Assembly: GCA_000231825.2 (NCBI GenBank)
Contig: JH720299.1
Coordinates: forward strand, 178,270 to 242,269
Source of the DNA: Tetrahymena elliotti 4EA
Lineage: Eukaryota; Ciliophora; Oligohymenophorea; Hymenostomatida; Tetrahymenidae
Length of the DNA: 64,000 nt
Direction: 5' to 3'
Shown: positions 26,163 to 38,449 of the stretch, in pieces
Layout of the letters: every line of letters starts with the position of its first letter
Numbering within the stretch: the first letter of the stretch is position 1
The notes under the pieces: model-generated
The model's database searches: none
Seen by the model: only the letters and a program-made list of their open reading frames with translations
Told to the model about the DNA's origin: nothing
Made by a program: the position numbers and the translations under genes

Positions 26163-27196
26163 TTTTCTTTAAATATAAAAACAATTTTAAATCTAAATAG
26201 TTGATTAATATTAAAAAGTTCTCAAATAAATCCTTTAGTTGTATGCATGTTAACTATTTATTTGTAATCATATCACCATTGGCGTTTTATTTTAATAATC
26301 CAACTACATTCAATTCTCATCATATATATGTCTGCCTTCTTTCTTTCTTTCTAAGATCTTAAAAACAAATAATTTTACATATTATACTGTCATTAAATTA
26401 AATGTAATAAAATGTATTTATAAAAAAACTATCAAATAAAACGAATGTATTAAGTAGAATCTTGCTTTTCTTTAATTTCTACATATTTTGCTTTTATTAA
26501 TCTACAAACGGTTAAATATTATCAATCAATTAATCTATATTTGTATCTAGCTTCTTTCAAATAAATATCTAGATTTTTCTGGAAATTTTCATCACTCTTT
26601 TACACTATCTTCCCGCATAACATAGACATTACAACCATAAAAATTACATTTAAAATGAATTGCAAGGCTTAGAAATATTTTATGCAAGTGGAATACTTTA
26701 TCTTATCACTATAACGTAAGGGCTTTTAGTCCAACTAAATCAATCATAATTTGCCTTTAATTATCAAAAAAGTGATATTTTTAAAGAAATTTCTATAGAA
26801 TATTTAATAATCATCAAAATCTTCTAAAAAAAAGAATGATATGAATTAAAGTTCTAATTGATTATACTTATTTAGCAAAATTTCATTTTACTAAAATAAT
26901 TAATTCTACAAATATTTTTAAAATGTAACTTTTATTTCTTAATGCTTTTTAGAATTGTTTTAATTTAAATATCAATGAAATATTTAGAAATCAAATGATT
27001 TAAAGCTTTCTCTAAATATTTTATAAAGCAATAATTAATTTTCTTGTAGGAAAAATACAAAAATATTTCAACATTAGTAAACATTTTAATAAAATTAATG
27101 ATTGAAGAAATTAATATTAATTAATTTCTAGAGAATTAAATATATATTAGTTAAATTATTTGAGTTCCAAAATGAAAAATGATTTCATTTTTTTCT
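26163..27196. other. convergent intergenic region
   Basis: About 1 kb between the 3' ends of cpn10 and the long minus-strand gene. AT-rich, no gene-like frame and no recognised element. Confidence 0.5.
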
Positions 27197-30100
27197 TCAA
27201 TTTTTTTTATCTTAGAGTAAAGAGACTAAAAATTAGTAAAGAGTAGGATCTTGTTCTTAAGAATAAATAAATTTTTTTCCTATCTCCAACTTACTCATTG
27301 AACTACCATTGAATTATGAATTAAATAAATTATCTATGATAGGATCTATTTTCCTTTAATCATCACATGTCTGAAGAAAACTAGTATAAAATATTTTCTT
27401 TATTTCATCTTTTTCAATTTCCTGACTATCGTCTTCATCAATGAAATCGAGAAGCAAGATAAACTTTTATTCAGATAATCCTTCCTATTTGTTTCAAAAA
27501 GTTATTAATATACAAAATGATAAAATGAATAAAGAAATAAATTTACTTGAAGAATTTTGCAAAGACTGTAAAAGTTTTAGTATGTAGCATTTTATCTGTA
27601 TCTTTTAAAAACAAGAAAAGCAATACGATTTAAAAATAACTTATCTTCAATATTAAAATCTTCCATATTTATTATAGTCTTGAAAGCCCTTGATTCTTAA
27701 ATTATGAATTTTCCCTTAGACTCAAGCTTTTCTTTTAGCCTAAATACCTTTGTAAAATCTATAGTTTTATTTACACTATCTATTCCATTATTTTCTATGT
27801 ATTCAGATTTAAATAGTTCAAATATTTCTTTAAGTTATGGATACATAGGACTTCTTTCATAAGTTGGTAAAACAAAGTATTCAAGTTTTCTCCAATTATC
27901 GTTTCCTAAAGTCTTCTTAATTTTAGCTCCATTTTATTATGAAACATTCCTATTCTCAACTTATCTTTTTCTGACCTAAGGTTTTAATAGAAAGTTAATT
28001 TTAATTCATTTATCAATATTAAATTTTAAATTTCTAAAATACAAATTATCAATAAAAAAAATAAACTGATTTTTAGTGGTAAATTATATTATATGTCAAT
28101 TAATCTTATAAATTAAATTATTTCTGAAATAATTTTAAACCCTATTAATAAAAAATGTTTTTGATTCAGAAAATTCAATCGATACAAATTTTTAATATGG
28201 GGGAGTGTAATTGAAGCAAAATGATGTTGAGAGGGCTGAAAATAAGACTTTTTAATATTTGAATTAAAAATAATTTGAATAGTTAATTACATCATTATCT
28301 TGTAAGAGATAACTATTTTCACCATTAATATGATGGACATTATAGAGACTATATAGACTTTAATCCTCATACTTTATATTAAGAAGCTTTATTTGGTGAT
28401 CTTTCTTTTATATAAAATTATGATATTCATCAAAGCATGATCTACAGAAAGTTAGATCACATTCTAAACATTCAAAAACAGATAGCTTTTTAGCACATTC
28501 ATTACAAGTCATTACAGTTCCTATGTTGAGATTTTCAATTTATTTCATTCTTTGGATAAGTAATTCTCTTTCAATTTTAATATAGATAACTCTAAAAACT
28601 CCAAATTCTTTTAATTCGTATTCTGATTTAGCCTTATAAAGATTACTCTTTACCATCTAATTCTAGTTAGAATTATTCATCATTTAATCTTTGTTAAATT
28701 TTTTTGGCTAAAAGTTAGGGCAATTTCTCCTATATTAATTAATTTCATCTTATAAATCTAGATAATTTTCCTCTTTTTCAGCAATCACATCCTCATATTT
28801 TTTCTTGAGATATCTTATTTCTTCTGATCTCTTTTTTCTTTCATATTCTATTTTTTATTCATGATTTTAAAGATCTTTTTCACCTTTTCTAATAATTAAA
28901 AAATGATTTTATAAAACTGGCTGGATACAATTTTGAATAGTTAAAATACTCTTTCTTAATTTATTCTAAGTAAGCCCATCTTTCCTCTTCTCTTCTGATC
29001 CACTCTGGTTTGTCTTGAATCACTTCTTATAAAATATATTTTATAATGACGAGAGTGATACCCAGACAGATATATATCCAAACTTTAATAGTTTAATATT
29101 CAGATGAACTATAATTATTTTAATCAATAAAATAATTAATAACTTTTTCATCTTTGTAATAAAGTAATCCTATATTTGTAATCTATTTTTTAGTAATTAA
29201 AAAGAGTTAGATATAAATTAATACTTTAAATTTGATATATTAAATTTAACTATTAGTCAAATATGGCAAAAACTTTAAATTTTCTTAAACTAAAAGATAT
29301 CTTTCATTGATTGTTCATATCAAATAAAATTTTTAGAATCTATATATGATAGATTTTAAGAATAGTCAGCAATTCTTTAAAATGGTTTTTAAAATAATAC
29401 AAAATATTAATAAAAATGAAGCATTTTAATTTTAATAATCATAAGGTAGGTCAGTTAAATATTTACTATTAAAGGCTCATAAAAATTTAGCAAACTTTTA
29501 GTAAAAAGCATCATTTCATCATGAAAATTTTGTTTTTTAAAATAAATGGAAAATATCTTACAACAGAGACAAATGAGAATGTTTCCCAAATAAAAAGCCA
29601 GTCTCCAATACCAGCACACCTCTCGCAGGTAGGACGTTTAAAAATATACATAAATACATTAAGCTTGTTTCTAATTTCTAAAGAATTCATAACTAAAGCA
29701 ATAAAAGGACCAATAGGAAAAGCAGAAGCAAACAATGTGATATATCCTAAATCGATGAAACCGTCTGCATAGAAATTGACAGTGTCTAAGAATTCTTATC
29801 TTAAAGAATTTAATTCTATCGAATCTACATCAATATATTTAACTAATTTAATTGCTTGATCCTTTTTATCAAGTTTTGCTTCATCTTGCAAGAAAATAAC
29901 TGCTCTTGATAGATTCTTCATATCTTCATTAGATATTGTATTAAAATATTATTCAATAACATCCTAATTTTCTAATTTTTTATCTGGATCAAATTAACCT
30001 AAGATGTTTTCATGTTCTATTATTTTTTTATTTACTTATTTAAAGTAATTCTTTTCTGCTCTATTGTATAATATTTTAGGTATCAATACACTGAGAAAAG

Positions 30101-33100
30101 TATAGTTAATCTATTTATAATAAAATCTGTTAATAAATTATAAAAATTTAATTCTTTACTTATTTAATGAGCATAATAGGAAGAAGCATGTAAAATAATG
30201 TCTAGAAGTTTGAATCTTATTAAATGTAAGCAATATAAAATAGAGCAAAATAACTGTTTAAAACTTTGAAAGACATAAGCTTATAAATAATAGATCTTTC
30301 ATACTAGAAAATGTATTTGTGATTTTCTTATTTAGCAAACCATCTGGCCAAGTATGTATAAACAAAATTTAAAACTTAAATTGCAACACCTTATAAAACA
30401 CCTGCAATAGCTCTGTACAAATTATTTTAGAAATCGTTTTGATTAGGAGTAGTGTAATCTTTTTTAAAATTATCAATAGCAATAAAAATATATACAACTA
30501 AAGCCATCAAACCTAGCAAAATAGGTACTGATACTAGAAATTTTAATACCTTTTTAAATATTTATCATAGAATTATTAAAAAATATGTGAGGAAATAGAT
30601 AAAGAAATTTACTGTTCTTGACTTCTTTTAGTATTTCGTCAATCCACTAGTGACAGATGATATACACTCATCTCCAATGAAATCTTCTTTTAAAGTTTTA
30701 TTTAAAATATCTGGGTTGTTCATCATGTCTAAGGTACCCCATCTATAGTTAATTTCGGATGTTTTTCTCTTCCAATACTCTACGATAAATGTAGACCAAA
30801 GCATAACAAAAATTACATAAATAGATATAATCTTATTATTGTAGTCATCAGGATCATTTAGTATGACATAAATTTAAAGGACAATACCTGGAATAGCAAT
30901 AAAAGTCATAAAGCAAGTTATAAAGCTTTTCCATCCAAAAAAGAATGCTATTTTTTCACCAAAATATTACCTCAATAAAGTTACTGATGTAAAATTCTAA
31001 TTTTTATCTTCAATTAAATAATCATCCATCTAATTAAGGGGCTAAGGCCAATACCAATTTGTATCATCAATCCATTAATATTTTATTCTAGCAATACCTA
31101 ATCAAATTTTTTAATTACTTATTTATTTGATTTACTCTAATTTTACCTCCATATGTATGCATCTTGTAGTACTAAGAAATCAAGCCTTATGATTTTAAAT
31201 CTTGAAGATTTATCACTTTATTAAGTTACATCTCTATAATTTCTTGTCTTTGTTTAGAACGGAAAGGCTCAAATTTTGTTACTTAATCTAAATTGTAAGG
31301 CTCATAATCGTATGAGTCTATTAACTTCATTTACATCTTTTTATTTTTAAATAAAACTAAAATTAAAACGACTTCTTACAGTAATTGAAAAAGAATATTT
31401 GGGACTTGAAATAAAAATTAGAAACTGTAAATTCTCTTTCATTAAGACCCTATTCCTGTTGCCCAAAATTTAATTTTAAACTCAATTTTTTAACTCTTCT
31501 AGAAATGATAAAATTTTCAAAATTGAGCCTCAAATTAAATAGTATTTACAATGTTTTATGCAAATTAATTTTTAATGATAAGAAATAATTCAAAATTTTT
31601 AAAAATATTTACTTTATTTTCTTTACAAGCTTTTTGTAGTTCTACTTCTGGCATCCCAATTAAAAGATAATACCTATCAGGATAAACAGATTCCAAGAGA
31701 TAAACATTAAAATTAGAATTTTTCAAAAGACTTATTTAGAAATTCATTCTATTTTCATTATTACTTGCCCTAACAGGATCAGATCCTAAGGAGAAAACTA
31801 TAACAAAATCAGGTAAAAAGAGCTTTGTACCAAAGGCGAAAAGCTCTTTTTCTTTAAGTTTATTAGCGTTATCTATTTATTCCTCTTCAACAATTTTATA
31901 TTTTTTAATTGTGGCATATAATTACTTATTCATAGCTTAGAGTTGATCAGATAATCCTTTATTTTGTTCTAATGTTTGATTATATATTTATCTAATGCTT
32001 TAATGCTATACTAATTCTCTTGGTCTCCACCCTTCTTTATTTCCTATTTCCATATCAGCTCCACATTCAAGAAGCTTTATAACTCCTTCCTCAAATCCAT
32101 TAATAGATGCTAGATGCAATGCTGTGTTACCAAATGAATCTTTTCTATATATATCATTATAAATAATAATTCATACATCCATCCAAATTATTTTAAATAA
32201 TGCTGTTCTTACTAATCTATATATGTGTATTTCTTATTGTTTTATTCATATTTACGATAACTCATGATAAATTTATCCTCCCACTTTGCGAATTTTTCTA
32301 TTTACTTCATAAATGAAGGTTTATACAGCTCACTTTCTTATGGAATCATCTAAAGGACTGAGTTTTAGTATTTATTGAAATGAAACTCTTAGGATAATCT
32401 TAATTCATACTCTCTCTTAATCCAGGCTTTTAATTCAATATTATTTTCATATCTAATATTATCTGCAAGAATAGTTAATGCATCTATGTTTTTATTTTTA
32501 GATGCTGCATGTAAAGGAGTCATTAAAGATTAATGAGGTCTGATTAAAAAAATTTAATGATAAATAATGTGTAATTAAATAAATAAAAATTATATTTACA
32601 TCTATGCCATTACATAGGTTTGTGTAAAGCCTAAGGCTGCAGTAATAAAAGATTTGGTTTTTTATCCTGGATAATAAGCTGCCCAGTATAAGAAACGAGA
32701 TTTTAAGAGAGGAGACTTCAAATATTTATTTTATTGCTATTTCATAAATTTATCATCAAGAGAAGTTTGGTAATATAACATTTCATCTTCTTCAAGAATT
32801 TGAATATTTTTAATTTTTTCTGCTTCTTTAATATCTTAAATTAGATTTTCAAGCAAGATAGTTACAGCTTCTTAGTTTCCCTATTAAAAATATTAAAAAA
32901 TAATTTATTTGGTAAATCATATCATAGATATAATTTGCAGTTATCCAAACTAAAAATATAATTTTAATAAAGAAAGTTACAGATAATCCAGCAAGATCTA
33001 AAGGGAATAGTCCTTATTAATCAGGAAAGCATTAGTAAGTTTTTATTGGCTGATTCTCAAAAGCTTTGATTGGCTGAATTACAGGAGTTAATTTTTATTT

Positions 33101-34123
33101 ATTTGATTTATGATTTAAGAGCAATTAGACACTCTTATGATCACCATAATGAGCAGACCAATGAAGGGCTGACCATAGAGATCTAGGATTACGATGGTTT
33201 GCATCTGCACCAGCTTCAAGAAGTAATTTAATACAATCATATCTTTTATCACCTTCATCTTCAAATTATTAAATACAGCATAAAATGAGAGGGGAATTAC
33301 CAAAATTATCTAATTAGTTTATATATTCTTAAAGAGCTTAATCAGGAGTCTATTCCACTATATCAAATGTCTATTGATATTATTTCTTTTGATTCTCATA
33401 TTCTTCTTATTTTATTTTTTTATATTATTCTAAGAGATCTTTTATGACTTCCTTGCTTTATTTTAAACATTGCCTGTGAAGAATATTTCTACCAACTTAA
33501 TTTTTTAAAGTAAAGTCATCATTTTAATATTTCTGTTTTTATTATTTCTAAGGTTTTTTATCTTTTTTCAGATTTTTTACTGAACTTCCTTTTTTTTTAC
33601 TTTTATCTTTCTTTAAAACAAGTTAATCATTCTATTTATTTGGAGTTTCTTTATCATCATCGATATTACTCTATTTTTAATCTGGACTTAAATTTAGTTC
33701 AGGTGGCATGCTGAAATCTTTTTTTAAATCTGTTAAATCTGGTGTACCTAATACGCTTTATTCATAAACACTATCATTATCACTATCACTGTTTGCTTCA
33801 CTATTATTAGCAAAATTTTCAGACATCTTTGAATCTACTGAATATCTTCTATTATCTTTAGGTTAAGTATTTAAACCCTTAGATTTAAGTATAAGTTCCT
33901 ACTATTTCATAATATCTATCATTCCTTCAGAATTATATTATTGATTTTTATCCACTTGCTAATTCTATTAATTTTGATTCAAAGAAGTCACAGAATTAGA
34001 GTCTGATTTTTATGAAGATTGCTACTTAAGAATATTTTCTTATTCATCATCATTATCTTTTAAGCTTTATTAAGCAAATTGAGATATTTTTTTATTTTAT
34101 GGAACTACAGAAGACTTTTTCAT
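27197..34123 (-). CDS. ankyrin - anoctamin (TMEM16) - coiled coil - B-box - EF-hand fusion protein
   Basis: One minus-strand gene of about 6.9 kb. Order from the N terminus: a Ser/Asn/Gln-rich region (from MKKSSVVPQNKK, 34123); ankyrin repeats at about 33330-32000 (CIKLLLEAGADANHRN, SALHWSAHYGDHKSVQ, DSFGNTALHLASINGFEEG); the anoctamin cytosolic domain at 31850-31620 (LPDFVIVFSLGSD, DRYYLLIGMPEVELQ); the TMEM16 membrane core at 31330-28930 (FGEKIAFFFGWKSF, WSTFIVEYWKRKT, KVLNSYFALFYIAY, ITLFASAFPIGPFIALV, EVIQDKPEWIRREEERW). A 40-nt intron (28928-28889) then leads to a coiled coil, a B-box-like zinc finger near 28540-28430 (CNECAKKLSVFECLECD, FCRSCFDEYH) and a calcineurin-B-like segment with an EF-hand loop (DEDDSQEIEKDE). 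The stop is TGA 27199-27197. TMEM16 proteins are Ca2+-activated chloride channels or lipid scramblases. The true start may lie in an upstream exon because the frame stays open to about 34350. Confidence 0.8.
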
Positions 34124-34738
34124 GGAATAAATCAAAGCTTTATTGTGGCTAGCTATCTTTGCAGTTTATTTTGACTTAAAAACTAAAAAATATTTTTTCT
34201 TCGGGAATAGGAAGAGGCTTTAAAATGTTAAAATCTACTCTTCTTTATATATTTGGTTAAAAATTTAAAAAATCTTTGACTGTTTAATTAATTCTTTATC
34301 TTTTTTGAATGAAAATTTTTGTTTAAGTTTAACTTATCTATTAAATATTGAAAGATAGTAGGGTTAATGTATTCATCAGAACTTATAACATAATTAATTC
34401 TAAATAAGAATAAATTAATGCAACAATATGTTAATGAGATCGAATATATCTATTAAGAAGATGTTACAAAATTTATCTATTTTTTTTTTTGATTGAATTA
34501 TTATTATTATCTATCTATCATAAACAAGAAAATAAAAGTAAAACAAATAATCAAACAAACAAAATTGCATTTATTATTATGATAATAATAAAACATAACA
34601 ATAAATAAATATATTCTGTGCAAAGAATTTTTATTAGTTAATAATAAATATATATAACTTCAATCAATTAATTTTTTAAGTATTTCAATAAATCTAATAA
34701 ATCAATAAATTATACTTATAAAACTAGCAAGCAGAAAT
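34124..34738. other. divergent intergenic region
   Basis: About 615 bases separate the start of the anoctamin fusion gene from the MDH1B-like gene. The part up to about 34350 stays open in the fusion gene's frame without an ATG and may contain a 5' exon. The rest is AT-rich and would hold both promoters. Confidence 0.45.
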
Positions 34739-36480
34739 ATGAGTAGTTATACTGTAGCTGGATCAGCTGATAATGAAGATACAGCATTTGTAAATATAAA
34801 ATATAATTCATATTCTAAAGCAAGAAGCAAAATTATTGTAGTTTTAAAAAGCATACAAAAAGAATGGATAGAATATTTATGATTAAATCATGTTAGCATT
34901 TAGATAATATTAACAATTTTTGTAAAATTAGTGTGAAACAATAGCAAATGAAATTAAGAAGTTCTATAAAAATATAGATTTTAGAATTATTATAAAGCAT
35001 CCTAAAGAATGGGAGGAGTATATTCATGAAGTAACTTATTCTAATTTTATTTTATACTTGATCATCACCAATTTTAATACATATTTCTAATTGATAGATC
35101 AATATCATTTATAAAAAGAATTAACTTATTTTTGAAAATAATCTAGATCTGCAGAACTTATGGTTTTAAGAAGAAAATTAATCCTATTATCTTCACTTTA
35201 GATGGTAAATTAATAGGTGGTATTGATCAATTTAAAGAAATGGCAGAATTTAAATTTGGTATTGATACTACTTCTCTTAAGAATGTTATCACAACCAAGG
35301 TAAAGAAAAACTTACTGTTATTAATTTGAATCCATATACCTTTTTTAGGATTTATCAATCAAATATAAAAGGAACTCCATGAGAGTAAAAAAAATTTTAA
35401 TTTTAATAGATAAATATGAATCAAGTAGAAAAGGAAGTAGCTGCAAAGAAAAAGCTTAAAAAAGGCAAAAGAACTTTATAAGAAAAAATTTAGGACTCCC
35501 TCAAATAAAAATATGAAGATTCTACATTAAATCCAGTGAAAGGAATTTTTGTATCAGATATTAATGAAGGTCTCTAGGTAAATTATTTATATAAATTACA
35601 TTTATTTTATATTTATTTTTTGAATATTTATTATTTTAGTTCTATGTTAAATATGAAGAGAGATTATGTCCTGAAGTTAAGATCGATCCTGAGTAGATTT
35701 CTCATGTGATTAAAGAAGAAATTCACCCAGGTAAAAGATTATTAGTTGATGATGAAAATTAAATATGACTTTGTTAAATATAAAGCTGTTGTCGATATAA
35801 ACTAGATTGCAGCATTAGATAATTATCCTCCTGAGGTAAATGAAGAAGAGGTAGAAAAGAGCTTAGCTGGCTCAAAAAAACATTAAACTGAAAATTCTTA
35901 AATTGGTATTACTCCAAGAGATATCAAAGGAATCAATACACCTAGAGATATTAAATCTAGAGAAAATGAAGCAACAAAAACTAAATCAGATTTTGGAATC
36001 AATCCTAACAAAGAAAGCTCAAATTAAATTGAAGATTAACCTTAGCCAAGCAATGCTGAAATTTAAAATGGAACATAACAAAATATTCCATCTACTGTTA
36101 TGGAGGGAGAAGAATAAAATCAACCATCTCTTGTTGATGCAACTCAACCTGCTATTGAAGGAACAAGCAATCAAATATAAGAAGAAGAAGTAGCACCAGT
36201 AGCTGAAATCAAAAAAGAAAAGAAAAATAAAAATGTTATTGTTGAAGAAGCTCTCAATGTAGATTAAGAAATAGCTCCAGAGATATTCAATCTTGCTCCT
36301 TATATTATCAAATAAGTAAAATTTAAATGATATTTAAAAATTAAAATAATTTACCTTCATTTATGGGTTTAAAAGCTCTTCATTAAACAAAAGCTAAACG
36401 CATTAGCTAAATCTTCATAGGAAGGAGATTAAGCTTACACAAAAATAATTAAAATATTATTATTTAAAAAAAATAGATGA
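34739..36480 (+). CDS. MDH1B N-terminal-like thioredoxin-fold protein
   Basis: Several exons begin at ATG 34739 (exon 1 34739-34789). The first 100 residues (MSSYTVAGSADNEDTAF, FYKNIDFRIIIKHPKEWEEY, NPIIFTLDGKLIGGIDQFKE) align along their length with the N-terminal thioredoxin-like domain of MDH1B, a protein of ciliated cells. The Cys pair of a redox-active thioredoxin is absent (ADNEDTAF at that place). After that the protein has no malate dehydrogenase domain. Instead it has a charged region (EKEVAAKKKLKKGKRTLQEK), a conserved-looking block (GLQFYVKYEERLCPEVK) and a long Glu/Gln/Asn/Thr-rich tail. The frame ends at TGA 36478-36480, which overlaps the ATG of the next frame, so the two could also be joined by an intron from about 36316. 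Confidence 0.65.
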
Positions 36481-37906
36481 AAAAAACAAATTATTATCTT
36501 TCTTTCCATCCTTATCCTTTGTTTGATGGTTAGGTTATTTTGTTTGAAAAATATCCTAATTTAAACCCTGAGGATTACAAGATTGAAAATCAAAATGAAG
36601 AAATAAAAGTAGAGTATGTTTAGAACCACATAAATCACAATAGCATCACTAGCAATAATCATTAAAATGGTAATAATCATTAAATTGCTGAAAGTCGTAT
36701 AAGTTAAGCTCATCATAATAATAATCACAATCATAATGATGATTAATTAAGTTATCAAATAAACTAAAGCATTGAAATTCATCATGATGATCAAATTTCT
36801 CATAATTAAAATCAAAGTGTTGAATAAGAACACTAAGAACACGAATAGACTTCTATTGATGTCTTATTTGAAAATAATAAAAGGCTATTGTTAGATCAAG
36901 ATGCTATTAATGTCATTGATTTTAGTAGAACTTTAAGAGAAAGAAAAATTAGAGAAAATGGAAAAAAGTAAAAAGAACTCTATCATGAATAGTAAAAAAA
37001 AATAAAAGAGGGTACTAACAAAGAAAACGAGTAAAATGGAGATGATCATAATGTGGGAAATATTTTAGATGAGGAAGAATTATTAATAGCCCCCACTGAA
37101 TATGACTTTAAGAGTAGATGCAACAGAGATTGGATTGACATCAATAAATCCTTGTCTAAAAATGATTGGAAAATTATTAGTAAAGTTATGAAAAAAATAT
37201 GCTGTATTATTACTTATCAAGTTTTGCCTTTTGGATACAAGACTCACTTACCACTTTCTACAGGAATTGTCAATCTTTTTTTGAGAAAATTCATGAATTC
37301 TACTCACACTAATTAAAGTATTATTCCTCTTCTCTCAGACTAAGTAAATGAATAAGAACCTCAAATCTCAAATCTTCCTTTCGAATAAACTATTTTATTA
37401 GATAAACCTAAAGCAAAAAAAGTTAAAAAATACTACACGAGTAACAAATATTTTTTTATTCTTATTTGAATCATTTTTAATAAATAAAAAAATTAACAAA
37501 AAAGTTCCATCTCTGCAATTTGAGCATGCTATTTACTACTTCAAGGATAACAAAATCAAAAAGAAAAAACTAATTAAAAAATATAGGAAAATAGTTGATT
37601 CTCTATGCATTCACCCTGAAGGTACTCTTTGTATCTTCTTATCATCTATATTAACTAATATTATTTATAATAGATAAGCTTAAAATAGGTATAAATTTGA
37701 TCATAACAAGATAATTTATGCTTATAGTTCCATTAAGAAGACCTTACTCTTATTTCAATAATACACCTTTATTCTTACATCCTTTAGCTTATCTTGGATA
37801 TTTGCATCTTCCCTAATTAGTCCAAAAATGGCCTACAACAGCTTACTAAATAGAAGATTTAACTTCATCATTAGAAAGATTATCCCTCTCAACTAAATCT
37901 TATTGA
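36477..37906 (+). CDS. protein with Ap4A-phosphorylase-like C-terminal domain
   Basis: ATG 36477 opens a long exon, with further exons after introns 37441-37504 and 37622-37673 and a stop at TGA 37904-37906. The N-terminal part is Asn/His/Gln-rich (HHNNNHNHNDD). It is followed by a folded region I do not recognise (YDFKSRCNRDWIDINKSLS, LPFGYKTHLPLSTGIVNLFL). The last two exons (LQFEHAIYYFKDNK, KKYRKIVDSLCI, INLIITRQFMLIVPLRR, HPLAYLGYL) match the C-terminal domain of ATP adenylyltransferase/Ap4A phosphorylase, a HIT-superfamily nucleotide phosphorylase. The catalytic HxHxQ motif expected before IIPL reads THTNQS, so activity is doubtful. The gene could be the 3' half of a single transcription unit with the preceding one. 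Confidence 0.55.
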
Positions 37907-38449
37907 ATCTGCTTAATTATTTATTTTATTATTTCTTGCTATTTTTATACCATAAAACTTGTTGTACTTAGCATAATTAATCTCAAACTTTAAACAGCTT
38001 TTTAAAAAAAGATAATAAATGTATTAAAGCAAATAGATATTTCATTTTTGTTAATTCTATCACATATTTATTTGAATTTAACTTTATTTATAATTTTTAC
38101 AACTATTTTTTGAATAAATATTACAAATTCCAAACCTTTTTTCTTTCAAATAAAGACTTTTTGCCATAAAGAATAGAAAATTAAAAAATAAATTTAAAGC
38201 TGGTTTGTGTATTTAAATAATTTTACAAATATTAAAATAAGTTAACATTCATTTATATTATAAAAAAATATAGAGCTCATTTATTTTTATGAAATTTCTG
38301 ATGAATATTATCTGATAGTCAATTAGGATCTTAACTTTAAGATTTTTTATTAAACTAAGAAATCTTAATTACTAAAAACAATTGAGTTTAGAAGAGTTGT
38401 ATTTTACTTTTTTATACATTTATAAAAAAACTATCAATATATATCAAAT
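37907..38449. other. intergenic region
   Basis: About 540 bases of AT-rich DNA before the first member of the tandem family. No further feature was seen. Confidence 0.5.

Noticed and set aside
27977..28141. Apparent read-through of two TGA codons, suggesting TGA as Trp or selenocysteine
   Set aside because: A single intron (GTTTAA...CCTTAG) with matching phase removes both TGA codons, and all other genes use TGA as stop.
29521..29772. Plus-strand frame over the anoctamin core
   Set aside because: The opposite strand encodes the conserved TMEM16 segments, so this is a shadow.
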